This document shows positions 34,489 to 43,153 of a stretch of DNA of 64,000 nucleotides, piece by piece. The notes beneath the pieces are model-generated. The model was not told the DNA's origin, ran no database searches, and worked only from the letters and a program-made list of their open reading frames with translations. The position numbers and the translations under genes were made by a program. Positions within the stretch are counted from its first letter, which is position 1. Every line of letters begins with the position of its first letter. Source of the stretch: Bradyrhizobium sp. CCH5-F6 (GTDB taxonomy: Bacteria > Pseudomonadota > Alphaproteobacteria > Rhizobiales > Xanthobacteraceae); NCBI RefSeq assembly GCF_001556045.1, contig NZ_LSIC01000113.1:1-64000 (forward strand), in the 5' to 3' direction.

Positions 34489-35010
34489 GTTAGCCGCCGC
34501 TCACTACCGTAAATATTCATTGAGCCTGTCTCCGTGCATCACGGCCGGTCGATCTCTCTTCCGCCCATGATCAGCCGAGAGAAGGCAAGCGCGATGCCAT
34601 TGCGGAATCAGTTGCAAAATCAATGCTAAGATGACGCGATTGCGGTGATTTGACAGGGGTAATTTGCCGGATCGGCAAAGATTGCCCGGTTGATCCTGCA
34701 ATTTCAGGCATCCAGGGGCGCTAACGATAGCCTGGCCAAGCGCCGTGCCCGATTGATGCGCATGGCCGTGGTTGCGGCGACATCAGAGGCGTTGACGGTA
34801 CAACTTCCCTCGCGCTCGGGAAAATCTGCGCGCGCTTGATTAAAGCTTTCGACGTTGAGTGCGTCGCCAACATGCATTTGTGAGCTATGGATCAGCTGGT
34901 TTGTTTAGTGGGTAAAGCTGCGCCAACGTGTCTCGTATACGCTTCATTAACCATACTTTGACAAATGACTGCTCAACTGGGAGCTGGACGCCGCATGATT
35001 GTAAAGCGAA
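34489..35010. other. Intergenic region without a gene
   Basis: It separates the divergent flgK and the cpaB remnant and would hold their promoters. No coding pattern, strong hairpin or mobile-element end is seen. Confidence 0.5.
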
Positions 35011-35604
35011 ATGGGTAAGGCACGCACCGTAATCCTGGTGGCCGCCACTGGTGCCGGCGAAGCCGCGCGCCTCGCCGGCTGCTCCGACAAGTCAGCCCCG
35101 CCTCCCGCCGCCCGGTCGTACAGCTTCCCATCATTGACGTCCTCGTCGCCAAGAACGCCATCGGCCCCCGGCCAGCCCGTCAAGCCGGAAGAGGTCCCGT
35201 GGCAGACCTGCCCGGCCGTGACCGCCAGCGCCACCTTCATTCGCCGCACCGATCGTCCATCGGAAACACCCAGGCTCGGCGCGATCGCACGTGCTTCCTT
35301 AATGCGGGGTGAGACATCCGCGACCAGAAGTAGGTTAAGGCCGACTTCTGCGGCGTCAGGGCTGCGATGCTGCCGCCTGACGTCCGCGCCGTCGCCGGCC
35401 CGAACCGTCCTGCTCGAGGTCACGCCGGAACAGACCGAGACGCTCGCCCGTGCGCGCCAGAGTGGCACGCTGTGGTTGGCGCTGCGCAGCATCTCCGACG
35501 CCAATGCCAAGGAACCCGCGTCGGATGAGCCGACACGCAAGCGCGGCGAGAGCATCTCGATCATCCGGTTCGGCGTGCCGAGCCAGATGACGGCACAGAA
35601 GTGA
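35011..35604 (+). pseudogene. cpaB: Decayed cpaB (Flp pilus assembly protein)
   Basis: Pieces of CpaB appear in order but in changing frames: an N-terminal MGKARTVILVAATGAGEAA; VQLPIIDVLVAKNAIGPGQP in a second frame (from about 35123); VKPEEVPWQTCPAVTASATF and IRRTDRPSETP back in the first; then a third stretch DIRDQK-stop-VKAD and AAMLPPDVRAV interrupted by TGA and TAG; then, after loss of roughly 130 residues, the C-terminal LLEVTPEQTETLARARQSGT and a SIIRFGVPSQMTAQK end. At least two frameshifts, two stops and an internal deletion. The cpaC start follows directly. Confidence 0.8.
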
Positions 35605-35606
35605 CG

Positions 35607-37100
35607 ATGAGGACTTTCGATATGAAATGCCGGGTCACCACGGCGAGCTTGCGGACCATGATTATCCGCGCCCTGTCGATTTCCGCAGCGGCCGCGTTGA
35701 CTCTCAACCCGGTGCTGACGCCGGTGATCGCCGACGATTATCGCCCGGCGGCGCAGGTTTCCGCCGCCGACGGCCAGATGAACGCGCGTTTCCTGTCGCT
35801 CGGCATCGGCAAGTCGATCGTGATCGACCTGCCGCGGGACATCAAGGACGTGCTGGTGGCCGATCCCAAGATCGCCAATGCGGTCGTGCGCTCGTCGCAG
35901 CGCGCCTACATCATCGGCGCTGCGGTCGGCCAGACCAACATCGTGTTCTTCGATTCCGCCGGCCAGCAGATCGCGTCCTATGACATCGCGGTCAAGCGCG
36001 ACCTCAACGGCGCGCGTGCCGCACTGAAGCAGATCCTGCCCAATTCCGATATCCAGATCGACGGCCTCGGCGAAGGCGTGGTCCTTACCGGTACCGCCCA
36101 GAGTCCGATCGAGGCGCAGCAGGCCAACGACATCGCCGCGCGCATTGCCGGTGGTGCCGACAAGGTCGTGAACTCGGTCGTCGTCCGCGGCCGCGACCAA
36201 GTCATGCTTAAGGTGACGGTCGCCGAAGTCGCGCGCAACATCATCAAGCAGCTCGGCATCGATCTCTCCGCAAACCTCAATTACGGCACGGCGGTGGTGA
36301 ATTTCGCTCACTCCAACCCGTTTACCGCCTACGGACGCAACCTGGTAGACGGCAACAACCTTACCACGAAGTTCGGCGCAACGCCGTCGGTGCAGACAGT
36401 CCTGCGAGCGATGGAAAGCGCTGGCGTTTTGCGCACCTTGGCGGAGCCGAATCTGACCGCGATCTCCGGCGAGTCGGCGACCTTCATCGCCGGCGGCGAA
36501 TTCCCGGTTCCAGCGGGCTATGCCTGCGATCCCACCACCCGTGTTTGCACCACCCAGATAAGTTTCAAAAAGTTCGGTATCTCCCTGAACTTTACCCCGG
36601 TTGTGATGACCGAGGGTCGAATCAGCCTCCGTGTGATGACGGAAGTGTCGGACCTGTCGAACGAAAACGCGATCACGCTGTCACAGGCCGTGAGCTCGAC
36701 GTCGGTCAACTCGTTGACGGTGCCCGCGATCAAGACCCGCCGCGTCGAGACTTCGCTGGAAATTCCGTCCGGTGGCGCGATAGCGATGGCTGGCCTGATC
36801 CAGCAGCAGACCAAGCAAGCAGCCAGCGGCCTGCCAGGCCTGATGCAGCTTCCGATCCTCGGCTCACTTTTCCGCAGCCGCGACTTCGTCAACAACACGA
36901 CTGAGCTAATCGTGATTGTGGCGCCTTATATCGTCCGCGCAGTCGCGCAAAAGGATCTGTCGCGCCCGGATGACGGCTTTGCGGCGCCTTCGGATGCGCA
37001 GGCAGAATTGCTCGGCAACATCAACCGCATCTATGGCGTGCCCCGTCGGACCGAGCCGGCGCGCAAATACGGGGGCTCCTACGGGTTCATTGTTGACTAA
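35607..37100 (+). CDS. cpaC: CpaC secretin of the tad/Flp pilus system
   Basis: About 497 residues. A signal peptide ends near TPVIADDY. A BON/pilotin-like N domain follows (MNARFLSLGIGKSIVIDLPR, then IVFFDSAGQQIASYDIAVKR) and the secretin domain from about residue 250, with VPAIKTRRVETSLEIPSGGA and the closing LPGLMQLPILGSLFRSRDFV and ELIVIVAPYIV. It would form the outer-membrane pore for Flp pili. A GTG at 35601 overlaps the cpaB stop; ATGs at 35607 and 35622 are alternatives. No cpaA, cpaD, cpaE or tad genes follow, so this is an isolated piece of the system. Confidence 0.88.
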   Translation: MRTFDMKCRVTTASLRTMIIRALSISAAAALTLNPVLTPVIADDYRPAAQVSAADGQMNARFLSLGIGKSIVIDLPRDIKDVLVADPKIANAVVRSSQRAYIIGAAVGQTNIVFFDSAGQQIASYDIAVKRDLNGARAALKQILPNSDIQIDGLGEGVVLTGTAQSPIEAQQANDIAARIAGGADKVVNSVVVRGRDQVMLKVTVAEVARNIIKQLGIDLSANLNYGTAVVNFAHSNPFTAYGRNLVDGNNLTTKFGATPSVQTVLRAMESAGVLRTLAEPNLTAISGESATFIAGGEFPVPAGYACDPTTRVCTTQISFKKFGISLNFTPVVMTEGRISLRVMTEVSDLSNENAITLSQAVSSTSVNSLTVPAIKTRRVETSLEIPSGGAIAMAGLIQQQTKQAASGLPGLMQLPILGSLFRSRDFVNNTTELIVIVAPYIVRAVAQKDLSRPDDGFAAPSDAQAELLGNINRIYGVPRRTEPARKYGGSYGFIVD

Positions 37101-37343
37101 CCCAAATAGAATGCAAAAGCGATTTGTTGACCAGATTCCAGCGTTGGAAGTGCTTAGATCTGTGTTCGACGAAGCTCAACCTAGCACGATAGGTGCGCTG
37201 TCCGATTTGCGTCGCCCGCTGATGCCGAGTGCTTCCATTTTCCGCGCTCGTGGTTCGTGCAACCCAAAAACGCGGATCGTCACCACCTGAGAACGCTCAC
37301 CAGTCGTGAGGGAATCGGAGCCGTCATAGGAGAACGCATTGGC

Positions 37344-37859
37344 TCAAAACTCCAGCGCCAGCTTCAACCGAGCCTTGTCCAGGCGCTTCTTGATCGAAGC
37401 GAGTTTGATGCTGAACTCGCTCAGCTCCTTCTCGCAAAAATCCTGGAAAATAAATTCGCTGAGCGCGATTTCTTGCTCGGCCACGCTGGCAAGTTGCTGA
37501 ACTGACGCTTTTGATAAAGCGAGCCGCATAACGCGGGCGTCTGCAGGACAAGGCTTCCGGCTTAAAAAGCCCATGTTCTCCAGCTTTTTTGATTGCGTTG
37601 TCACGAATGAAGCGTCGACATGCAACGTCTTGGCGACAACGTTGACGGGGATTCCGTCGTTTGCATCTTCATGGTCGGAAATGGCCAACAAGATCTTCCA
37701 CTGCGGGCCGCTGATGTTGAGGGCTCTTGCCCGAATGCGATGAAGTTTCTCAATGGAGAAATTAATCGAGATTATCTCCCAGGTTAGGCGTTTCAGCGCG
37801 TCCTGCTTGCGCTGAGCCGGTTTCGAAGACGCGGGCGAAGTTCCCTCCTTGGGCTTCAT
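37344..37859 (-). CDS. MarR family transcriptional regulator
   Basis: A 171-residue regulator. The winged helix (about 40-130) contains ISGPQWKILLAISDHEDAND, VNVVAKTLHVDASFVTTQSK and a wing LSRKPCPADARVMRLALSK. The C-terminal helices (LSEFIFQDFCEKELSEF) form the dimer part. One Cys is in the wing (KPCPADAR). The upstream gene on the same strand is a cytochrome c, 54 bases away, so they may share a transcript. Confidence 0.85.
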   Translation of the reverse strand: MKPKEGTSPASSKPAQRKQDALKRLTWEIISINFSIEKLHRIRARALNISGPQWKILLAISDHEDANDGIPVNVVAKTLHVDASFVTTQSKKLENMGFLSRKPCPADARVMRLALSKASVQQLASVAEQEIALSEFIFQDFCEKELSEFSIKLASIKKRLDKARLKLALEF

Positions 37860-37913
37860 TCTTGCGAACTCTCAACGAACGAGATGGGTAAACGAACATG
37901 AAAACTACCGCAA

Positions 37914-38351
37914 CTACATCCGGTGCGATCGAAAGCGGATGCCGTTGGCGACCTGCAGTTCTCTGACGTACTGTACGATCGACATGATCTGCTGTGCGCT
38001 CACCTGCGGTTGAGGCGGCATGTTGCCATAAGACCAGTGGTGCTGGCGCACGCCGTTCTGGGCCGCGAACACAAAGGCCGCATCGGCATGATGGCCTGGA
38101 TTGTAGATGTCGTGCACCAATGGCGGACCGTGGTCCGTACCCGCCGCCTTCAGGCCGTGGCAAGGCGCACAATTCGTATCAAAAAGCGCCTTCCCCTCGC
38201 GCCCGGCGAAGGAGAGTTCTGGCTCCGTCACATCGACGATGTAGCTCTTGGGCTTTTCGGCCGGCGCGAGCAACTGCCACATAGTGACCGCCACCCCAGC
38301 GCCCAGCAGTGCGACAATGAGGTATTTGGGAGCGTTGGCGACAAATGTCAT
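37914..38351 (-). CDS. Membrane-anchored monohaem cytochrome c
   Basis: A 145-residue protein. An N-terminal helix (YLIVALLGAGVAVTMWQLLA) probably stays as an anchor. The haem site is NCAPCHG (about residue 62), with a later Met ligand in GNMPPQPQVS. It carries electrons at the periplasmic face. Its neighbours are not oxidases; copper oxidases lie two or more kilobases away and could be partners, which is speculation. Confidence 0.88.
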   Translation of the reverse strand: MTFVANAPKYLIVALLGAGVAVTMWQLLAPAEKPKSYIVDVTEPELSFAGREGKALFDTNCAPCHGLKAAGTDHGPPLVHDIYNPGHHADAAFVFAAQNGVRQHHWSYGNMPPQPQVSAQQIMSIVQYVRELQVANGIRFRSHRM

Positions 38352-38672
38352 AGAGTTCTGTCTCTGGTCGTCGGGCTTGATTGTTGTCGCAGGCGTTCAA
38401 TGCTCGCGGTAGCGAAAATGCGTTCCGACTCTAGAACCGTGTGCCCGCGCCGAACAAGCCAGATATGCCCACGCTCGATTGCACTTTCGCTCCAAATTCG
38501 CAGTCGTGACCGGTCGAGTTCCACCTCACCGGATCAAGATGGCGCGCTGCATTGTCTTGGGATCAGGGACGAGCGGCTGGCCAACTCATGCAGGCGGCCG
38601 CCAAGCAGTTTTGAGCTTAGAGGTTTGTCTCCCGGTCCTCACGCTTTCTCGAGGTTCTTGGCGTTTGCCGGC
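38352..38672. other. Intergenic region, nothing recognised
   Basis: Between the cytochrome gene promoter side and the flgB stop. No family signature or clear ribosome site was found in any frame. Confidence 0.45.
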
Positions 38673-39079
38673 CTAGCGCTTCCCGATTGCTGTCTTAAGC
38701 AGGTTCAGGCTTTTCGAGTACAACGAGGTGGCAGCCGCATAATCCATTTGATTTTGAGCCGACTTCATCATTTCCTCCTCCAGACTGACTTGATTGCCTG
38801 CGGGACGGGTCTGGTAGCCACTTTTTGCGTTTTGACTCGGCCCTGCACCGCTTGAAATTGACGCCATATGGTTCGGCGCGGTCTGGAGCATGACAAGTGA
38901 AGCTGCCGGAACTCCGACGCCCCGGCCGGTTCGATCGAATTTGGTTCGACCAAATCCAGGGGTTTGAATTTGGGCGTATCTGAATTTGCGACGTTTTGTG
39001 CCAAAACGCGCTGACGCTCCTGGTGCCATTGCATTTTCGTGCGCAGCACGGACAGGGTGGAAATATCGTTGATTGCCAT
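38673..39079 (-). pseudogene. flgB: flgB (proximal rod protein) with a one-base frameshift
   Basis: An excellent ribosome site (AGGAGG, seven bases before ATG) leads into MAINDISTLSVLRTKMQWHQ and RVLAQNVANSDTPKFKPLDL, the FlgB rod signature. At about 38938 the expected CCAAAATTC tract has one A fewer, after which the FlgB sequence goes on in another frame: KFDRTGRGVGVPAASLVML and the typical end NQMDYAAATSLYSKSLNLLK then TAIGKR. Total length would be about 135 residues, normal for FlgB. Either a real mutation or a sequence error in an A tract. The usual partners flgC and fliE are absent. Confidence 0.85.
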
Positions 39080-39931
39080 CGGCAGCCTCCTGCGGAGCTA
39101 GGCAGAAATTGCCGACTACATGGTTAATTTTTCGTTAATTGGCATTCGGCTCTTAAGAGAACCAGTGACTTGCACGAAATAACAAATGGCGGCGGTGAGC
39201 GCGGGACACAGCGGAGCATTTCCTCCAGGGCTGATACCGCAAAAAGCCGCAAAGCGAGGTGAACGGCTCCCCCATAATTTTCGTCGTAGCCGGCCTCTTT
39301 GTTTGGCTCAAAGAGAGACGACCGCCGGCTCATGAGGCGAACCCGCAGGCCGGCGGTCTAAGCTCGGTGGGCGTCTGGGAACGGCCGAGCCTGTGAAGAA
39401 ACTAGCATTTTCTCGAGAAAGCCGTCACTGCTCGCTGCCAAATTGCGTGGACAGACAGAGCTAGAAAGGCCGCCTCACCCTGGGGGTGTTGGCCGCAGTA
39501 GAAGCTTTGGTCGGCCGCCGCCTCCCATCGCCGCGCTCGCTTGAGCAATATCTCGTGCCTGGCTCCGGCGCCATTTTCCCGGCCTCAGTTCGATCCGCCA
39601 GCGCACGGTCTATCAACCGCTTGCAGTCCGGTAAGCTTTCGCGAATCCACTTCTTTGACGCTCCATTTGTAAGCTCGTAATCCGCAGCTCGTCTCTTTGC
39701 ACTAAATACAGCTTGTGTCTGTTGCTTATGCCCGCTTCGATTGTTAACCACATCTAACCCGCCGAACTCGACCGTTGAAGAATATTTCAGGTCGGGTGCG
39801 GGGTGTGGATGCCAAGGCACAGCTCTTCGTGACGCCCGCAACGACGCGCGGTTGCGCTATGGCCAATGCCTGTTTGGCATACATGGCGCGACCAGCCTCA
39901 GTAACAGGCTAAAAGACCCAGCAATCTGCGA
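39080..39931. other. Long intergenic region, nothing recognised
   Basis: 852 bases between flgB and copB with lower GC than the flanks. A 126-codon minus-strand frame (39461-39841) has no recognised family or ribosome site and is not annotated. No transposase fragment was recognised, but the composition suggests a former junction at the left edge of the copper region. Confidence 0.45.
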
Positions 39932-40942
39932 TTAAAACCAGGAGCGTAGCCCCACAACAAACCTTGTTGAGCCGCTGTCTTTGCCTGAACTCCTCGCGTA
40001 CGCAGCTGTATTCCCAAGCTTCTGATCGTAGGAGACGCCGATATAAGGGGCAAATTCCCGGCGGAATTCATATCGCAGCCTTAGGCCTAGTTCGGCGTTG
40101 GAAAGGCCTGCTCCGACGCCAATATCCTGCGAGTTCTGAGCCGCAAAATTCAATTCGGCGCGCGGTTGCAGAACCAACTGTTGCGTCAACAGCAAATCAT
40201 AAGATCCTTCGAGCCGGGCGAGCAGCTCTCCTTTGTTCGAAACAAAGAGAGCTCCCTCGAACTCGAACCAATACGGAAAGAGCTGCTGCACGCCTAACGT
40301 CAGATAGGCCCGCGAGGGATCGGGTTTGAAATCGTAGCGAATACCTGCCTGCACGTCTGTGTAAGGTGCCACGGCTCGCGAATAGAGCAACTGGACTTCG
40401 GCGCTGTCGAGACCTTCGCGACGGCTGCCATCGCCTTGGCTTTTGACAACGAATCGGTTGATATCGCCGCCCAGCCAAGCCTGTCCATCCCAGCGGTAAC
40501 CGCCGGGCTGGCCCAATTGAAATTCAGCGATGTTGAAAAACACCTTCGAGTATACTCCGCCGCCCTGCTCTTGACGGAGTTCGCGCCGCGCCTCAGCCAT
40601 CTGCGCGGGATCGTAATAATAATCCGCAGCATGGTCTGGCGGCGGCGGAGGAGGCGGCGAGTGAGGAATGGACGCCGCGGCGGGCGCGGCATTTTTTCCC
40701 TTGGTCTTCATCCCGGGCATTTGCATGCCTGACATTGATCCATCCTGAGCGCCTTGCGAGTTCGGCGACGTCTTTGCAGATGCCGCTCCTTTTGCGGCGC
40801 TCTTTTTTTTTGGCGCAACAGCGGCAGCCGGCTTGTTAGCGGGCATGCTCATACCCGGCATATTGCCACTCATTTGGGCTCCGGCTGGAACGCTGCACGT
40901 TCCCAGCCCGGCCGCCGCCAAGATCAGCACGGACCTGTTCAT
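39932..40942 (-). CDS. copB: Copper resistance protein B (outer membrane)
   Basis: A 336-residue protein. After the signal peptide (cut near VPAGAQM) comes a Met-rich segment (MSGNMPGMSMP, MSGMQMPGMK), a Lys/Ala-rich linker and PPPPPPPDHAADYYYD. The beta-barrel part has FNIAEFQLGQPGGYRWDGQA, GVQQLFPYWFEFEGALFVS and a terminal Phe in VVGLRSWF. CopB works with CopA to sequester periplasmic copper at the outer membrane. The start overlaps the copA stop by four bases (ATGA), so translation is coupled. Confidence 0.93.
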   Translation of the reverse strand: MNRSVLILAAAGLGTCSVPAGAQMSGNMPGMSMPANKPAAAVAPKKKSAAKGAASAKTSPNSQGAQDGSMSGMQMPGMKTKGKNAAPAAASIPHSPPPPPPPDHAADYYYDPAQMAEARRELRQEQGGGVYSKVFFNIAEFQLGQPGGYRWDGQAWLGGDINRFVVKSQGDGSRREGLDSAEVQLLYSRAVAPYTDVQAGIRYDFKPDPSRAYLTLGVQQLFPYWFEFEGALFVSNKGELLARLEGSYDLLLTQQLVLQPRAELNFAAQNSQDIGVGAGLSNAELGLRLRYEFRREFAPYIGVSYDQKLGNTAAYARSSGKDSGSTRFVVGLRSWF

Positions 40943-42858
40943 GCGTTATCGCCTGTGAGTGGCCGCACACTGAACACCTGAAACATGCCCGCATGCATGT
41001 GGTAGAGCATGTGGCAGTGAAAGGCCCAGTCACCCGGTTCGGCAGTGATGTCGAAGCTTACTTTTCCACCTGGCAACACGTTGACCGTATGCTTGCGTGG
41101 CCTGTGGTTTTCGGGAGCGCCATTCACCACTTCGAAGAAATGACCGTGCAGGTGGATGGGATGGAGCATCATCGAATCGTTGATCAACGTCACACGAACA
41201 CGCTCGCGTTTTCGGAACGTGTAGGGTTTGGTGGTTTCGCTGAACTTTTCCCCATCAAAGCCCCACATGAACTTTTGCATGTTGCCGGTGAGGTGGATGT
41301 CGAGCGCCCGGGTCGGGGTGCGAGGGTCGGGATTGCGCTCAAGGGCAATCAAATCCCGATACGTCAGGACCCGATGCCCTACGCTTTCAAGCCCCATGCC
41401 GGGATCCCCCGTTCGATCTTGCGGCATGGGCGCAATCGTCTGGACGCCAGGCCCCATCTTGACGCCTGGTGCATTTTTGGGATCGCGCATATCCATTTCG
41501 GGGCCGCTCATCAGGTCTGAACCGCGCGGCTTTTGCGGAGCCATTCCAGGCGGAGTGGATGATGACATTCGCGCCATGCCCGACTTACCGGACATCCCCG
41601 ACATGCCCTGCATGCCGCCTGATTGCTGCATTCCCTGTTTGGCTTGAGCGCCCGTTTGGACGCCCTTGGACATGCCCGACATCCCGGACATCCCGCTACT
41701 GTTCGATCCTGTTGATTTGTCCATGTCCCCCATATCCATGGAAGACATGTCCATTCCCATGTCCTTCATTGTCGCCAGCGGTCGCTCACGAAGCGGCGGG
41801 ACCGGCGCCGTCATCCCCAGCCTGGGGGCCAGCGTGGCGCGCCCCATTCCGGAGCGGTCGACTGCCTCAGAGACGATCGTGTAAGCTTTATCGTCCATCG
41901 GCTGGACGGTGACGTCGTAGGTTTCGGCGTTGCCGATCTGGAATTCATCTACGCGAACCGGCCGCACCATCTGTCCATCGGCGGCGACAACTGTCATATG
42001 CAGGCCGGGTATCCGCACGTTGAACACCATCTGCGCGCCGGCATTGATGAACCTTAAGCGGATGCGCTCACCTCGCCTGAACAAACCCGTCCAGTTATCT
42101 TCCGGTCCATACCCGTTGATCAGGAACGTGTATATCGCACCTGTGACATCGGAAATATCGGTGGGGTCCATCAGCATCTTGGCCCACTGAAGTCTCTCGG
42201 CCAACGTCTGGTCCCGGCCCGCGAGCAAACTGGCGACAGTTTGCCGCTGATAGTTGAATACACCGCCCTCCTGCTTCAACCGCTGGATGATCATCTCTGG
42301 AGATAGGAAGCTGAAGTCCGAGAGCATCACCACATACTCTCGATCGTATTGGACGGGATCAACGCCCTTTGGATCGATGACGATCGGGCCGTAGAGCCCG
42401 ACCTGCTCCTGAAAGCCGGAGTGGCTATGGTACCAATAAGTTCCGCTTTGGACGACGGGAAACTCATAGACGAAGGTGCTGCGGGCCGGGATTCCCGGAA
42501 AGGTCACGCCGGGCACGCCATCCATGCGGAATGGAACCAGCATGCCATGCCAATGGATGGAAGCGGCTTCGTCCATGCGGTTTGTGACAGCGATGCGGAC
42601 TCGTTGTCCCTCTTTCAAGCGCAAAATCGGACCTGGCACAGTTCCATTTATTGTGATCGCGGAACCTGCTTTGCCGTTGATCGGCCAGGCCGCCCTGTCG
42701 AGGGTCAGATCGATGCTGCTTCCGGAAACCTCTGAGAGCCGGCTTGCAGGATGGAAGGGGCCGCTTTGCGCCCAACTCGGCAGGGCTGACGAAGCTAAGC
42801 CGGCAGCGCCGGACAGTGAGGCGAGCCGGAGTAGATGGCGACGGCTGAGCTCGTTCAA
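40939..42858 (-). CDS. copA: CopA family multicopper oxidase
   Basis: A 639-residue periplasmic oxidase with a Tat signal (SRRHLLRLASLSGAAG, cut near PSWAQSG). All copper motifs are present: HWHG (about 101), YWYHSHSGFQEQ, HPIHLHGHFFEVV and the type 1 site HCHMLYHMHAGMF with its Met. A Met-rich loop (about 350-470; repeats such as MSGMSGMSKG and MQGMSGMSGK) is typical of CopA and binds extra Cu(I). It oxidises Cu(I) to Cu(II). The start is TTG with GGAG eight bases ahead. First gene of copA-copB. Confidence 0.95.
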   Translation of the reverse strand: MNELSRRHLLRLASLSGAAGLASSALPSWAQSGPFHPASRLSEVSGSSIDLTLDRAAWPINGKAGSAITINGTVPGPILRLKEGQRVRIAVTNRMDEAASIHWHGMLVPFRMDGVPGVTFPGIPARSTFVYEFPVVQSGTYWYHSHSGFQEQVGLYGPIVIDPKGVDPVQYDREYVVMLSDFSFLSPEMIIQRLKQEGGVFNYQRQTVASLLAGRDQTLAERLQWAKMLMDPTDISDVTGAIYTFLINGYGPEDNWTGLFRRGERIRLRFINAGAQMVFNVRIPGLHMTVVAADGQMVRPVRVDEFQIGNAETYDVTVQPMDDKAYTIVSEAVDRSGMGRATLAPRLGMTAPVPPLRERPLATMKDMGMDMSSMDMGDMDKSTGSNSSGMSGMSGMSKGVQTGAQAKQGMQQSGGMQGMSGMSGKSGMARMSSSTPPGMAPQKPRGSDLMSGPEMDMRDPKNAPGVKMGPGVQTIAPMPQDRTGDPGMGLESVGHRVLTYRDLIALERNPDPRTPTRALDIHLTGNMQKFMWGFDGEKFSETTKPYTFRKRERVRVTLINDSMMLHPIHLHGHFFEVVNGAPENHRPRKHTVNVLPGGKVSFDITAEPGDWAFHCHMLYHMHAGMFQVFSVRPLTGDNA

Positions 42859-42952
42859 GGTCCAATCTCCTTAAGGGATGCGGGCTGAACTGTTCGTTCG
42901 GTAGGCGCGCGATGGTGAGAGTACTCGGATGGGGAGCCTTGGTCTCAATAAC

Positions 42953-43153
42953 ATGCAGCAAGAATCCCGAGAGCGGCGGCTTCGCGAGGAGATTCTGGCT
43001 GGATGTGATCGCTTAGCCACACACTGGCCACGAAGCGTCAAAGGAACAGCGCAAGATTGGAAGAGTTGGCTGGCAGCATTCCTGTGCGCTGAGCAGGCGC
43101 AAGACGAGGTTTTGCTATTGGAGATGACGCAACATGGCATCGGGCGGAATTAA
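42953..43153 (+). CDS. Small hypothetical protein
   Basis: A 66-residue charged protein starting MQQESRERRLREEILAGCD with WKSWLAAFLCAEQAQDEVLL. Helical, soluble, two cysteines. Its end overlaps the start of the dehydrogenase-SPW gene by 20 bases, which suggests a shared transcript. The start is uncertain; an earlier in-frame start is at 42929. Family not recognised. Confidence 0.4.
   Translation: MQQESRERRLREEILAGCDRLATHWPRSVKGTAQDWKSWLAAFLCAEQAQDEVLLLEMTQHGIGRN

Noticed and set aside
35601..35604. A programmed cpaB-cpaC coupling at the GTGA overlap
   Set aside because: The upstream cpaB is dead, so coupling has no clear role; an ATG just after gives a normal start.
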